A stretch of DNA of 64,000 nucleotides from positions 13,020,001 to 13,084,000 of the forward strand of contig OX485803.1 in assembly GCA_950295325.1 (NCBI GenBank), read 5' to 3'. This document shows, piece by piece, positions 13,220 through 24,779 of this stretch. The position numbers and the translations under genes are program-made. How positions within the stretch are numbered: the stretch's first letter is position 1; each line of letters opens with the position of its first letter. The notes beneath the pieces were generated by a model, which was not told where the DNA came from, did no database searches, and saw only the letters and a program-made list of their open reading frames with translations. Source of the stretch: Polytrichum commune (lineage: Eukaryota; Streptophyta; Polytrichopsida; Polytrichales; Polytrichaceae).

Positions 13220-14166
13220 ATCGTCGTGTGGGAAGGAGCATCTTGGATCATTGTTTGGCATCTTGTGTCCCTCAGTAGATTGGATTGGTTTGCATTGAGA
13301 ATTTTGTTGTCGTGTGTGTTTGTGTTTAGGGCAAGGGCAAGGGTAAGGGTAGGGGCCGATCACATTCGGGCCAGGTTGCAAGCGGCAGGATGTGTGGTGC
13401 CGTGTGTGTTGATTTTTGATTGGAGAGACATGCTTGGTTGGGTTTGACATTGGTTTGAGCTTTGGTTAGGTCAAGTCGAGGGGCAATCATCATCGTGTGG
13501 GAAGGAGCATCTTGGATCATTGTTAGGCATCTTGGGTTCCTCGGAGGTTTAGGAGCCGGTTGGACGGGGCAGCAGTGGGAAAGAGTTGTGTTGGTCTTGT
13601 CTTGGGGTTTGGCTGGGATTGGATTGAATTGGTTTGTATTGGGAATTGTGGTGCCATGTGTGTTTGTTGTGTTTAGGTCAAGGGGTCATTGCATTCGAGC
13701 GAGGTTGCCGGATTGTTTGGAGTCTTGGGTTTCTTGGAGGTTTAGGTGCTGGTTGGATCAGGAGAGCAGTGGGAAAGTCTTGGGGTTTGGCTGGTTTGTG
13801 GAGTGAGGAGTGGATTGGACTGGTTTGAATTGAGCATTATGGTGCTGTGCGTGTGTGTAGGGTAAGGGGCGAGTGCATTTTTGTGAGTAGGTTGCAAGCA
13901 GGCGGGATGTGTGGTGCCATGTGTGTTGATTGGATAGACATGGTTGGGTTGACATTGGGTTGAGCTTTGAATAGGTTGAAGGGCGATCATTGCGGTGGAA
14001 AAGAAGAGTTACGTTAGTTTGTGTCTTGGGTTTTGGCTGGTTTTGTGTAGTGGAATGGATTGACTTGGTTTGCTTTGTGTTAAGAATTGTGGTGCAGTGT
14101 GTGTTTTTTGTGTTTAGGGTAAGGGAGGCGATTGCATTTGGGTGAGGAGGTTGCAAGCGGGGCGGG
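13220..14166 (+). repeat. four-fold degenerate repeat in the RGP leader with acceptor-like sites
   Basis: A TG-rich stretch in which a module recurs with AGs at 13329, 13676, 13860 and 14117. Each copy has GGATTGG...GGTTTG, a GTGTGTTTGTG pyrimidine/TG tract ending in TAG, then GG(T/C)AAGGG, a GCATTY/GAGG stretch and GGTTGC. In three copies GCAAGCGGC/GCGGG is followed by ATG. The last copy ends at the RGP start codon (14167). Spacings are irregular (about 347, 184 and 257 bp). Read as a leader, this looks like an intron with duplicated 3' splice sites. No donor was assigned. Confidence 0.7.
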
Positions 14167-15258
14167 ATGGTGAAGGCACAGCCAGACATCCGACCCGAAG
14201 AGGTTGATGTGGTGGTGGTAGCGTTGCAGCCGGACCTGGGATTTCTTGAGGAATGGCGTGCGATTCTGCGAGGCTGTCACTTGATCGTGGTGCAGGGGTG
14301 CGAGTTTGCGGCGCCCGTGCGAGTGCCCGGCGGATTGGACGCAGACATCTACACACAGCATGATGTCGCCAAAATCCTTGGCCCCGACCTCGCTAAGGTG
14401 CTCAAATTCACGGGCCACCGGTGCAAGAGCTTCGGGTATCTCGTAGCTCGTCGCCGCTATGTAATCACCTTCGACGGGGATTGTGTCCCGGCCCGCGATC
14501 TGGCAGGGAATCTTGTAAGCCCTATCGTCGGGCACTTGAGCAATCTGAAAACCCCTGCAACGCCATTCTTCTTCAACACCTTGTACGATCCGTACGTCGA
14601 GGGCACAGATTTCGTCCGCGGCTACCCATTCAGCCTGCGAGAGGGTGTGCCAACCGCAGTCTCACATGGTCTTTGGCTAAATGCGCCCGATTACGAGCCT
14701 GCCGTGCATGTCAAAAACGCACAGGATGCGGCGAAAACAAGGTACGTGGATGCTGTCCTCACCGTTCCCACGGGAGTCATGTTTCCAATGAGTGCCATCA
14801 ATTTGGCCTTCGACCGCACCCTCGTGGGGGCAGCCATGTTTGCGCCATCTCAGGTCGGTGCAGTCGAGGACGGCGGCGCCATGGCGTTGCGGTGCAATGG
14901 CATTGACGACATTTGGGCGGGCCTGTGCTGCAAAGCTATCTGTGATCACTTCGGTTTCGGAGTGAAGTCTGGATTACCCTACATTTGCCGCAAAAGCACC
15001 GACCTACCACAGGACCTTGCCTCTCGGATGCAGAGCAACAACGAGAAGAACAATCAGTGGATGGAGAATATTCTGCAGTTTTTCAATACCACACACTTCA
15101 GCAGCAACGCGCTCGACGTGGAGTCTTGCTATCTGGAGCTCGCGCAGCAAGTGAAGGTTAAATTGTCACCAGTCGACCCAGCCTTTGCAGATCTCGCCTT
15201 GTCTATGCGTGCTTGGATTCAAGCCTGGAAGAAACTGGATGCATCTGCTTCAGCATAG
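14167..15258 (+). CDS. RGP: reversibly glycosylated polypeptide / UDP-arabinopyranose mutase family protein, intronless
   Basis: A 363-aa protein, the usual length for the family. Members interconvert UDP-arabinopyranose and UDP-arabinofuranose on the cytosolic side of the Golgi for wall polysaccharides. Visible signatures: VDVVVVAL near residue 13, GYLVARRRYVITFDGDC at 90-106, FFFNTLYDPY at 134-143, DFVRGYPFSLREG at 148-160 with the family's glycosylated Arg at position 158, SHGLWLN, RYVDAVLTVP and GVKSGLPYI. The usual DDDC is DGDC here (103-106), so a DXD metal site is kept but the middle acid is lost. VVVVAL, CVPA and TPATPFFF recall the class-2 (RGP5-like) branch, whose mutase activity is doubtful, so the activity here is uncertain. 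No intron interrupts the frame, and its GC is clearly above its surroundings; a retrocopy origin is possible. The start fits GGCGGGATGG and the family N terminus. Confidence 0.94.
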   Translation: MVKAQPDIRPEEVDVVVVALQPDLGFLEEWRAILRGCHLIVVQGCEFAAPVRVPGGLDADIYTQHDVAKILGPDLAKVLKFTGHRCKSFGYLVARRRYVITFDGDCVPARDLAGNLVSPIVGHLSNLKTPATPFFFNTLYDPYVEGTDFVRGYPFSLREGVPTAVSHGLWLNAPDYEPAVHVKNAQDAAKTRYVDAVLTVPTGVMFPMSAINLAFDRTLVGAAMFAPSQVGAVEDGGAMALRCNGIDDIWAGLCCKAICDHFGFGVKSGLPYICRKSTDLPQDLASRMQSNNEKNNQWMENILQFFNTTHFSSNALDVESCYLELAQQVKVKLSPVDPAFADLALSMRAWIQAWKKLDASASA

Positions 15259-17380
15259 GCGAGTCAGGCAGGGACATACCTGTCATTTTGATTTATCATT
15301 GAGCTGGAGTCATACAGCTATGACTGCCATACTGCAATTTCTTCAGCAAACTAAAGCTACCAATGGCGTGTATGTCTACTCTACTGAACCTGTGTAGGAC
15401 TTTGGACTTTGATCACAAACTCAAGACACAGAAATTAGGGTTCCTGCCCATTGTTTCGCTTTGCAGGTTTTTGGGCCTGCCAGATTGTTGAGTTTGCCAG
15501 CAGTGGTGAGTGCAGAAGATCAAATGTACAGGGTGTAGGAGGCCGATCATTTGCCTTACATCAGACCTCATTCAAGTCATTTTTTTTTGGTAGAGAAACC
15601 CCCCTTCCCCAGGAACAATGGAGGTGAAAGAAAGAGGGTGGACTTCAAAAGTGAATATCCTTTGACATCTTTTGGAGTGATGAGCTCCGCTTGCTTCTCT
15701 TTGAGTGCAGCCAACATTATGTTCTAGATATTGCAATGTTGGTTCTGCGATGTTGCATAAACTCATCCTGTTTATTTTTTGAGTGGAATAATTTGTTCAT
15801 AATTTCTGGAACAAATCCTACACCTCAATTTATCTTTCATTTTTTTTTAACTAGTCATTTACTTCAACTGTAATCAACCCTTTAGCCACAGACAAATTGT
15901 CTTCCCGTCTGGTGGTGTTCTCCAAATCAGTCTTGATGGTCTAAAAGTCACACTCCCAGACCATGATGTCTGACAATGCATATTGTAGTTGGTTACATTC
16001 ACATGTTGCACAGTGAAATCTCTGTAAATATAAAAGTATCCTGAAACTGGCGAACTGGCCCATACTGGTTCTGGGAGGTCCAGCTGAAAGGTATATTGGT
16101 AAGTTAAGTTACAAAATTTAATGAGTTTGGAAGAAGCTGCTTTCCAACTGTGCAACAATCATGAAATTTTCCGGAGTTATATTCCAAGTTTTAGAGTGAT
16201 CAAGAGAGTGCTTGTGGTAATCATGTAGGTAGCAACTGTTTCTTTCACCACTTTATGGAGTTGGTTTCCAAAAGTAAGTCTCTGTTTGTGTCACTTCTTT
16301 TGGCCTTTTGAATATATCTTTCCATACTGTATGTGGAACAGTTGCAGGAAAGGTTTGCAATCATGAAGCAACCATTTCTTCACCATATTTCAAAACAGCC
16401 GTTTCCAAATGCAACTATGTGAGCTTCGCTTCATTATATCTGTATACATGTATCATTCAGTTACTGATAGACTACATATGTACTACTTCCAGGATGAAGG
16501 GTCCTGTAGATGCAGAAAATCATTTAAAAATCCTACTTTGCTTTTGTGCTTGTCCTACCAGGACAAATTGCCAGAGAGAGTGCTTAATATGTACATTTGT
16601 GGAGGTTCCCTGTTAGTGCACCTGCATGCAAAACAATAACATACTTAAGAGAGCTGCAACCACAAATTCCAGCTATGTGGCCTTGGGAATTCTTACATGC
16701 CTACTTATACAGCAAGGGTCACCAATAGATATACCGAAACATAAAATGTAAACAACATAACTCAAAGCAGAGGACGAGGAAGACTAGAATAAGGAAGCAA
16801 GGTTCTTACATTTTGTCGGGTCAGCATCTCGCCCCCAGATACTGTAGCAAAGACATGCTACTGTTTTTGCAACCTGTCATCAAGGCACCCACAAATATGA
16901 GGCTTTAAGGGGAAAATAGTTATGTAGCTTCCAATGTTAAGAAATGACTCTGAAGAGGTCCAGAAACCATCATCACCTTCAGTGACGTTTGAAATTCAAA
17001 GTGACATTATACTTGATAAACTCAACATAAGGTACATAAAATTTGGAATGAAAGTTCTGTGCACGTTCAAATGAACACAATTTGAATCCCAAAGGAGCTT
17101 TCATCTGAACTGCCAATATGTACAATGACCCAATGCCTTTGTTTGCTTCACCTAAACAAGGCGTTTGATAGATGCTCACTTGTGTATCTCAAACAAAAGA
17201 TGATTCAACAGAGACAGAAGTTGGGTCTTCTCTCTCTACTTTGAGATGCAATGAGCAGTTTGCAACGCAACAAAGCCAAAGCCAAAGCCATAGCCATCCT
17301 AACTAGTCATGGATACGGAGAATGTGAATTATACCACATTGATCATAAAGGTGTTGAGAGTGTTTCTCTTCAGTCGGTAT
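15259..17380. other. intergenic DNA between convergent genes, no gene seen
   Basis: Holds the 3' flank of the RGP gene and the 3' flank of the minus-strand gene that ends at 17381. It is AT-rich with scattered short open frames on both strands (for example 15874-16158 minus and 16308-16616 plus), none with recognisable motifs. No clear repeat or RNA gene was seen. Confidence 0.6.
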
Positions 17381-17715
17381 TCAATCGGTATCTTCTTGAG
17401 TTTGGGAAGACCGTGACCGCCAGACCAATGGTTTACTCATCCTCTCTGTTCGCCGAGCTCGAGGAGTGACCGATTCGTGTTCATCGGATGACGAGTCCAC
17501 ATATTGGATTGCCTTGCCATTCCTCAAAGACGAGTTCTTCTTCAAGGAAAAGGAATTGTTGATGTCTTGACTCACCACTGTCCTGGGCTCGAATTTCCTT
17601 CTTGACTTCCGAGGTGTTGATCTTTGTGCACTGAAACCCCTACCCCACTGATCCAAAACTGGCTTAACCTGCAAATTTTGTGAGCCACCACCTGCCATCT
17701 CCTTTTCGGCATGCA

Positions 17716-17748
<33 letters not shown>

Positions 17749-19687
17749 CTACTTGCAATGACGATGAGATATTGTTCTTTGGTACAGACTCAAATTTCTC
17801 TTCAACCCTCCTCTGCGGAGTTCCATTTCCAATTGCACCAGCAACAGCAGCATGTTGATGAGGATGATGATGATGATGTGAACTATGTCTGCGTCTTCTT
17901 GATGTCATTGGCGCAGGACTAATTCCGTCATGGATGATGATGGTCTGTGGTGCTAATTTGTCTTCCGGATGATGCCCATGTGTGACAACTTTTGCAGCTG
18001 GAATTGCAGCTTTCAATGCGCTCGAAGAAGACATTGTTTCCTCCTCCTCCTGTTGTTGTTGTTGTTGTCGCCTTTGTTGTTGCAGATCCGTGGTGCCTTC
18101 TAAACAGATTGCCCTATTAGCATGTGCCCTCCTGGAATGGGAAGAGGAGACTTCTTTCACCTCCGATGCTGTTGTCACATCATCCATCACATGATGATGA
18201 TGCTTTTCCTCGCAAATCTGCATTTGCTTCGTCTGATCGGTTGCACTCACCTTGTGGCCTATCAACATCCTCTCCTGATGAGGTCTGGCATGCACCCATT
18301 CGGGGAACTTCTTCACCGGGTTTCCAAGCCTCCCAGGTTTCAAGTTGTGCAGCAACCGCTGCGGATCCTTGGGAGGCAAGGGTTGCAAGCTTTGTAGAAA
18401 TTGAGGCGAAAATGGTGGCGGTTGCACTACCTTCTCTATGCTCTCCGACCTCGCAGTGTGCACATCATTAGGTTGGGGTAAGCAGGAGCTCGATCCAATC
18501 TCAGCGTAATTATGCACATTTGCTCCTGCATTTTGTTGGAGCTTCGGTGTTGTTGACGATGATGATTCCTTGACAGGACTGACCCTAACCCTCGCGCTCG
18601 CATCCTTCCCCTTGCTGCCCAACCCACCGGTCTTGAGATGGCGGATGACATCCGCGGCAACAATATTATTGTCTTGATGCTTACTACGACCACCATCATC
18701 ATTAGGACTTGGAATCTCTGCTGCTTCCATCATTTTAGGTCTACTAAGCAGCTCCATGTGCAACAGCTTCTCTATGGACTGCAATGCTTCCACATCCGAT
18801 ACATGTGCTTTCGATGTACCTGATCCACCATCCTTGCTTGGAATCGCCTTCTTCGTATTATCATCCAGTGGATTGACATGCCTGTCCACCATCTTCACAC
18901 TCCCATGTTCCCTGCCCGTACGAATGGGCGCTAATGGAACAAGAGGTCGAAGAACTGGTTGTTGGTCTTCCGCAACAATTTCTTTCTGTCGTGGCTGCGG
19001 AGGAGTTGGAGTTGGAGTTGGCGATGGCGGATGCCTTGCAATGCTTGTGACTGCCGCTATCGGCTCGGTGTCTTCAATATCTTCCCATTCTTCCTCATAC
19101 TCCTTAACCCATGCGTCCCACTGATCTTCTTCCTCTTCTTCACTAATTATCTCTTCCGGCACACCTTCCGAAGAATCACTCTCTGCTTCTTCCGATACCA
19201 TTCCATCATCATCTCTTGCCCAATGTCCGACCTCAGTAGCTTGAGGGTTAATACTGTCGACGATGTTGATGCTGCTGCTGCTACTGCTGATGCTGCTGTT
19301 GTTGTTGATGTTGTTGTTAATATTGTTGTTGCTGCTTCCGAAGCGGTAATTCAGAGCTTCTCTTCTATCTGGTCGAGTGCTCTCCACCCAAGCGCCCACG
19401 CCATTCTCGAAGCCCAGGCGAATCTCCAGCTGCTCGCCACCCTCGGCCTTGATCTTCTCCATCTGGGAGCCCAAGCTGACCAAAGCTGCAATGCAGAGCG
19501 CGGTGGACATGACGAGCGGGGAGAAGTAGACTACCAAGGGGAAGAACGGAGGCGTGAACATGAGCATCACAAAGCCTGTCAAAAATGGGTGGTTCCATAC
19601 TAATTGCAAGGACGCCACCACCAACGTCGCCCCCGCCGGACCACCTCCAACACCTCCACCTCCTACTGCTCCTGCTCCCCTCATCAT
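17381..19687 (-). CDS. plant protein with N-terminal membrane hairpin and long disordered tail, function unknown
   Basis: A single 768-codon frame. After a Gly/Ala-rich start, residues about 21-73 are strongly hydrophobic (VMLMFTPPFFPLVVYFSPLV, then STALCIAALVSLG), consistent with two membrane segments broken by prolines. The rest is polar: an Asn/Ser run near 118-145, an acidic block around 175-210 with EEEEEDQWDAWVKEYEEEWE, Gln-rich and His-rich runs (SSHHHHHPHQH), and a ten-residue Asp run. The C terminus is basic and Ser/Arg-rich. The layout resembles uncharacterised plant membrane-anchored proteins with long acidic tails, but I do not recognise a named family. It converges on the RGP gene. 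The start is the first of two adjacent Met codons after an in-frame stop (AAAGATGATG). The length and codon pattern make a chance frame very unlikely; extra small 3' exons cannot be excluded. Confidence 0.8.
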
Positions 19688-20844
19688 CTTTGATACAATC
19701 TAATAAATTTTGCAATGCTCTAATAATCCTTTGCTCACTTTGCGGATGTGAATCATCATCCTCTTAATAATGCACGCGAACAAGGGAATGCTGCCAGCCA
19801 GGTCTTCTTCCCCGCCCCTGAAATTGCTAAAAGCAAATCAACCAAGCCAAGCCAAGCCCACCCTCTTGCTTGAAAGCTAACTTCGGTGTTGATGATGTCC
19901 AAATTAGAGGAGGCGATCAGAAGATTCCTTACTTCACGCGAAGCTATTCACTACAAAGTGTCACTACTCAGAAAAAGCCATGGATCCTAGCATGAAATAT
20001 ACCGACATAAGTCAGGCGCGGCAGGTGCCAAAATGTGTAGTGACAGACGGAAGATTAAGCTGAGGGGAATAAAACCGTACGAGGTTCCTCACAAACACCG
20101 GCCCATACGCGAGACCGCGAGATCACGAGATCCGGAAGGAAGGACGCGGTACACACACTGTCGATGAAGTACACACCAATTGAGCAAGCTCACAAAATTG
20201 AGAGATGTGAAACAGAGTGCATGAAGGTCCTAAAAGGCAGGCTCCTCTGTGCACATTAACCTCGGACACGCAACAATTCCAATTCCAAAATCCGGGGAAG
20301 GCACAAATCCAAGGAATGCTAACTTAAAGCATGAACTGTGCATCCACACTCAACCCATCCACCACTTCCCTTCCCTCCCGCAGTCTCCCTCTAATCGGAG
20401 CTTCACCTTCACCTTGTCGCAAAGTTGCCAACCACCAACCCTTGCCTCCTCTCCTCATCAGCAGAGAGCACCGAAACAGTAACCCAAAGACCCAAGCAGC
20501 AAGCTCTACACCCGAAACCCTCACCGACAGGAAGATGATGACTCGACTCAACTCGACTCGACTCAACTCAACTCAACCATAAATCCCTCAACCACTGAGT
20601 TGGACAACATCATCATCATCGTCATCACAAATCAGTAAGTTATTACGGTAATTCCACCAAAGCTCCAAGTTCCTGTGAGGGCGGGGAAAAGACCAAAGGC
20701 CATGAATGATGGAAGTGATTGGCAGCACAAGATAAGTGACACTAACTACCACGACTACTCCTGTCTGTGGTTGATCATGGCATGCTCGCTACCCAGCTAC
20801 CCACATGCTCAGAGTTGCAGTAAAGAGCGAAGCAACAGAAGCTG

Positions 20845-20849
<5 letters not shown>

Positions 20850-20876
<27 letters not shown>
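20850..20876. repeat. (TC)n microsatellite
   Basis: About 13 TC units. Pyrimidine dinucleotide runs are common in plant 5' leaders. It lies about 1.2 kb upstream of the minus-strand gene and about 60 bp before a plus-strand ATG at 20936. Confidence 0.9.
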
Positions 20877-20879
<3 letters not shown>

Positions 20880-22517
20880 TCTGAGAGTCTGTCTGTGCTC
20901 ATACACACAGGACAGTAGCAGCGGCAGCAGCAATAATGGCCTTACCGGTGGCCATGTGTCTGTCTTTGCTGCAACACCTCACCTGCAAGCTAAGCTATGG
21001 TAATATAATGGAGCTAAAGGTAAGGGGTAAGGGGTAAGGGCAAGCTATGTGCAGACCAGGCTATGATGGCCCAGCTCCCTTCCAAGTTTAAGTCTGCATC
21101 TGAAATACCCAAACCGTGAAAAAACTTAAGGTGATTCACATTGAAGATATAGTCTTAAAATCATGAGACGGTTTTCCAACATAGAAGAGAAGGATTCATG
21201 AAGAATGCAAGTTGTTTCATATTTTGATTCCCTGTAAAAAACAAATTCTGCAATTTTTCAAAGTGGAAAGTTTTGTCAAACTCCCTACTTGTTCACTAGA
21301 TTCTCCTTAAACTGAACATGGTAATGCTCATTTGCACACAAAATATCACTTGAACCAACTAACTTATGAGTACATTAAATTGTGATTGATGGTAGTCAAA
21401 CATGACTAAATTTGGCTAAATTGACTGAACATGCATATCAAGCTGCTAGCCTCACAATTATTGGTTTTAGAAGTGGCACTTCACCATTCTGACGGAAGTC
21501 TACTACATGGGTACAGGGTAGTTCACGGTTTATGGTATTTCTACATTATGTGACCCAACTTATGGGCCGGATTTAAGGTTTGTGAGGCTCATGTGGACAC
21601 CTCCAACTATGTGGAATCATCTGGTTGATTGATTCAAGCACTAGACGCTTGAGCGGACTAGCAATTGTGACTCGCAACATAAGAAATGGAAGTTGTTGAG
21701 GAGGGTGTTGATCAAGGCTTTGGAAGCAAAGATTCTCTACTTCCCAATATGGTTTTATAAGGGGGGGGGGAGGGGAATTCTTCTATTGTTTGGTGTTGTG
21801 TAAGTGGACGACACCATTACCGGATTCTATGTGGGTCTTTTGTCATTAAAAACCAAGTTTACTGCCAATAATGGTTGTGTCATGATCAGAATTGGCTTTC
21901 CATTATAGAACACCCACAATACAAGTTGGTCGGCACCTAACAACTACATGCCACCTCCCAATTTGCCCACTTCGCCCACAAAATTCAAGCGTGTCATGGC
22001 TCGGTGGATAGCAGTCGTAGTTATGAAAGATAATGGGTGTAGTTTGATTTTTGCAATGGTGACTAACCCCAATATCATCAAGATGGCAAGCTAAATCACC
22101 AGTATTACTCACCCACCGAATCAAAGTGATTGTACTGCCGAGTTAAGGCCAAAATTAAGTGTCTGACTAAGAAAACTAACTGAATTAACCTCGGTTGCCT
22201 TGCTCACCTTCCCACTCCTCAGTCGGTTTTGACCGTTGGATATAGTTTAAGGATTTAACTGGCTTAGCAATTGCAAAGCACAAAGATTGTCATTCCGAGT
22301 TTGGGGATCGTAATTGACAAAGCGGAAACCACGAGAGGCCAAGTGAAGATTCTAGCTATCTCCATTAATTGAACCAATCTCGCGGCATAACTTATCTAAA
22401 TAAGTGTATATATTGACCTAGAGTTGGTGTCCATTCACAACTACAGGCGTTTGTCATGTACCCACTCAAATATAGGTCTCCAATTAGCAAGAAGAGTGAC
22501 CCGGAAAAGGCCCACAT

Positions 22518-22548
22518 ATCATAACTCTAACTCTAACTCTAACTCAAC
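22518..22548. repeat. short (CTAACT)n tandem repeat
   Basis: Four hexamer units of AACTCT type. It is not the canonical plant telomere repeat (CCCTAAA). Confidence 0.85.
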
Positions 22549-22884
22549 CATGGCCATGATCACCCTCCTTGTATCACCACATCTCTCCTCCTCCAACACA
22601 TGACTTTTGCTTGCCCCACTAACTAAGTTCAACGTCGTACGCTTTTAGTGTGTCCGGACTTAGTCGTGTCTTTTCTCTTCATGTTGGATGATACGAACTC
22701 CTCCTCACACTCATTTCCTATTACCTCGTGTTCACATGCCAAAAACCAAATGGCCTTGCACGACTTCTACGATCTTCCTGAAAAACCTCACACCACATAT
22801 ATATATTTATTTATTTATTCAAATTGCGTAATTCCAAAATTCGGTATGTTAGGAGAAGCCCCTTGAAATCGCTCTATAAACGCG

Positions 22885-23216
22885 TTTAGAGGTGATGAAC
22901 GGGGCCAACCGGCCACTAGTGACGGATGAACCGGTTGAAGTCCGAGAATTTCGGGAAAAAAACATCAGCCATCGGGTTAGGGGAATTGATGGAACATACC
23001 TCAAGTTAATAAAGAAGGAAAAACCGAAAGATCCCAACATATTGCCGGTTGGACTTGAAAACCTTTGTCCGGGAAGAACCGGCGGTTGGTTGTAGATGAA
23101 CCGGTTGAAGGTGGAGGCTTAAGGAGAATCACCGATCGTTTTAGAGGAATCTAAGGAATATCCCTCACATGAATGAAAGCAAAACCGGAAAGATTTCAAC
23201 ATGTAGCCGGTTGGAC
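22885..23216 (+). repeat. dispersed repeat with recurring ACCGGTTGAAG motifs
   Basis: Two diverged units here share GATGAACCGGTTGAAG, CATCAGCCATCGG/CCGATCGTTT, CAAAACCGGAAAGAT and GCCGGTTGGACTT. Related copies lie at about 24780-25030, 29575-29790, 45835-45975, 46018-46215 and 48060-48325. It has no coding character. The class is unknown, most likely a nonautonomous element. Confidence 0.65.
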
Positions 23217-23219
23217 TTA

Positions 23220-23795
23220 GGGGCACTTCACACTATGGCCGAAGGTCGAGAGGCCGTTGATTTCCACCAATCAAATTGCAAGAAACCCAGAGTTCGGCCT
23301 CTCAACCCTTCACACTATAGCCAAAGTCCAAAGGCCGTCGCAATTTCGAATGATTACTTTTTGAAGAAGGCGACGGAGTCTCGAAGGAAGTTTGGGTCGG
23401 ACGGGAATGGAAACCCAAACTATGGTTGAGAAGCCGTCGGTTTTTTTTCCATTAAAAAAAAGATCAATCATTGACAAGATCTTGGCCGTTAGATTGGAGG
23501 GGTTGTTTTGGGCAAGGAATAAAGTGGGATGCTTCTTTGGGTTTGGACTTTGGACTCGACCTTTGGAGGCTTCACACTATGGCCGTTCAAGTCGAGAGGC
23601 CGTGGGGAGTTCATGGCCAAGGGTTTGGACTTTGGGCTTGACCTTTGCAGGCTTCACACCACGCCCGGCCGAACGCTCCACTTACTATATTTTATTGGCT
23701 ATATATGTTCAGCCCATTTCTTTAGACTCTCAACAAAGTCTGGCCACTCAATCCCACGGCCTCTCGACTTGGACAACCATAGTGTGAAGTGGCCT
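23220..23795 (+). mobile_element. Tourist-like (PIF/Harbinger) element, copy 1
   Basis: A 576-bp element flanked by TTA on both sides (23217-23219 and 23796-23798). The ends are GGGGCACTTCACACTATGG and the reverse complement of AGGCCACTTCACACTATGG. The three-base TWA duplication and GGGC-type termini are those of PIF/Harbinger MITEs. A second copy lies inverted at 26681-27165. Subterminal AAGTCGAGAGGCCGT-like motifs recur inside. It has no transposase. Confidence 0.85.
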
Positions 23796-23934
23796 TTAGA
23801 ATCACTATGCCCAAAAACTTCCCGGACACTATTGCGAACCCTAGGCTCTCCACCGGTTATGCCCAAGAACCCTCCCCGGACACTTGGTTAGGGGTTAAGT
23901 TGAGTTAGGGTATGGATGATGAAGATGTGCCATG

Positions 23935-24008
23935 GCCATGGACATGGCCATCACCATCATCCTCATCATCACCATCACCATCACCATCACCATCACCACC
24001 ATCATCAG
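23935..24008. repeat. (CATCAC)n-type microsatellite
   Basis: CATGGCCATGGA-type repeats run into CATCAC hexamers. The apparent His-rich reading frame across it is a by-product of the repeat. Confidence 0.85.
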
Positions 24009-24133
24009 CTGGGTCTGGATCCCTGGCTACTTACGGCCGACCATGGCCATGGCCATCAGTGCATCAGCAGCTGCAACCCTAGCCTCTGTCTCAGTAGAGC
24101 TTGCATGTGATGGCCAACAGGGCTCAGACGGAC

Positions 24134-24200
24134 GGATGGATGGATGAATCAGGAACCGGGGTGGATGGATGGATGGATGGATGGATGGATGGATGGATGG
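24134..24200. repeat. (GGAT)n microsatellite
   Basis: Tetranucleotide GGAT run, with one interruption near 24150. Confidence 0.9.
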
Positions 24201-24379
24201 ACCTCATTGCCTGCTAAATTACGTCAGCTACACGAACCATGGTGTTGAATGTCATGTCCCGATCACACCAAACTTCCGGTCCGGTTCCAACCGTGAAATC
24301 GTTGGGGGTTATGTTGAGGAATAGATGTTGGGCCCACCACTTTTCACACTATTACAATTGTAGATGCTGACAGATGGTG

Positions 24380-24746
24380 CCATAAGTGGTTGGTGTGATC
24401 AACCCCTCACTCTGGTGACTTTTTGGATACCACTTTCTTGTTCACAAGTGGACACCGATTGGCATGGATGATGGTGAGTTCATCCGTTGGCCGAAACCCC
24501 TACCTTCTCTTGTCAACGACTTGTGGTGGAAGATCGTCACAGAGGATTGAGGTTTAGATGGGAAATCACCTGGCGAGTGACAGTAATTTGTGACACGGTA
24601 AATGTATGATCCCCGAAACGAAGTACAAGGAGTGACAATTAACGCGGGGTTAACATTTGGTGTTGGTGACACTATGCCATGGGTTCCGATTGATATCAAG
24701 CAACACAATTAGAATTGGTGACACTAAATAGCATAGTTAGTGTAGT
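24380..24746. mobile_element. second copy of the TONSOKU-intron MITE family
   Basis: Shares CATGGATGATGG, GAGTTCATCCGTTGGCC, GTGACAGTAAT, GTTAACATTTGGTGTTGGTG and a terminal TTAGTGTAGT with the element at 10226-10599, in the same orientation. The right end is clear at 24746; the left end has decayed and its position is approximate. Confidence 0.65.
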
Positions 24747-24779
24747 TGTAGGTATGCTTGTTAGATTCCTCAATGAACG

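Larger units (their letters stand above)
19688..22860. other. upstream region of the 17.4-19.7 kb gene and intergenic DNA
   Basis: Contains the probable divergent promoter side of the minus-strand gene, an ACTCR-type short tandem run at 20541-20580, a (TC)n tract near 20850-20876, a candidate tiny plus-strand first exon at 20936, and a (CTAACT)n stretch at 22518-22545. The remainder shows no gene. Confidence 0.6.

Noticed and set aside
22518-22548. Interstitial telomere repeat
   Set aside because: The unit is CTAACT, not the plant CCCTAAA repeat, and is only about four units long.
23916-24110. His-rich small protein
   Set aside because: It follows a (CATCAC)n repeat and lacks any conserved flanking sequence.
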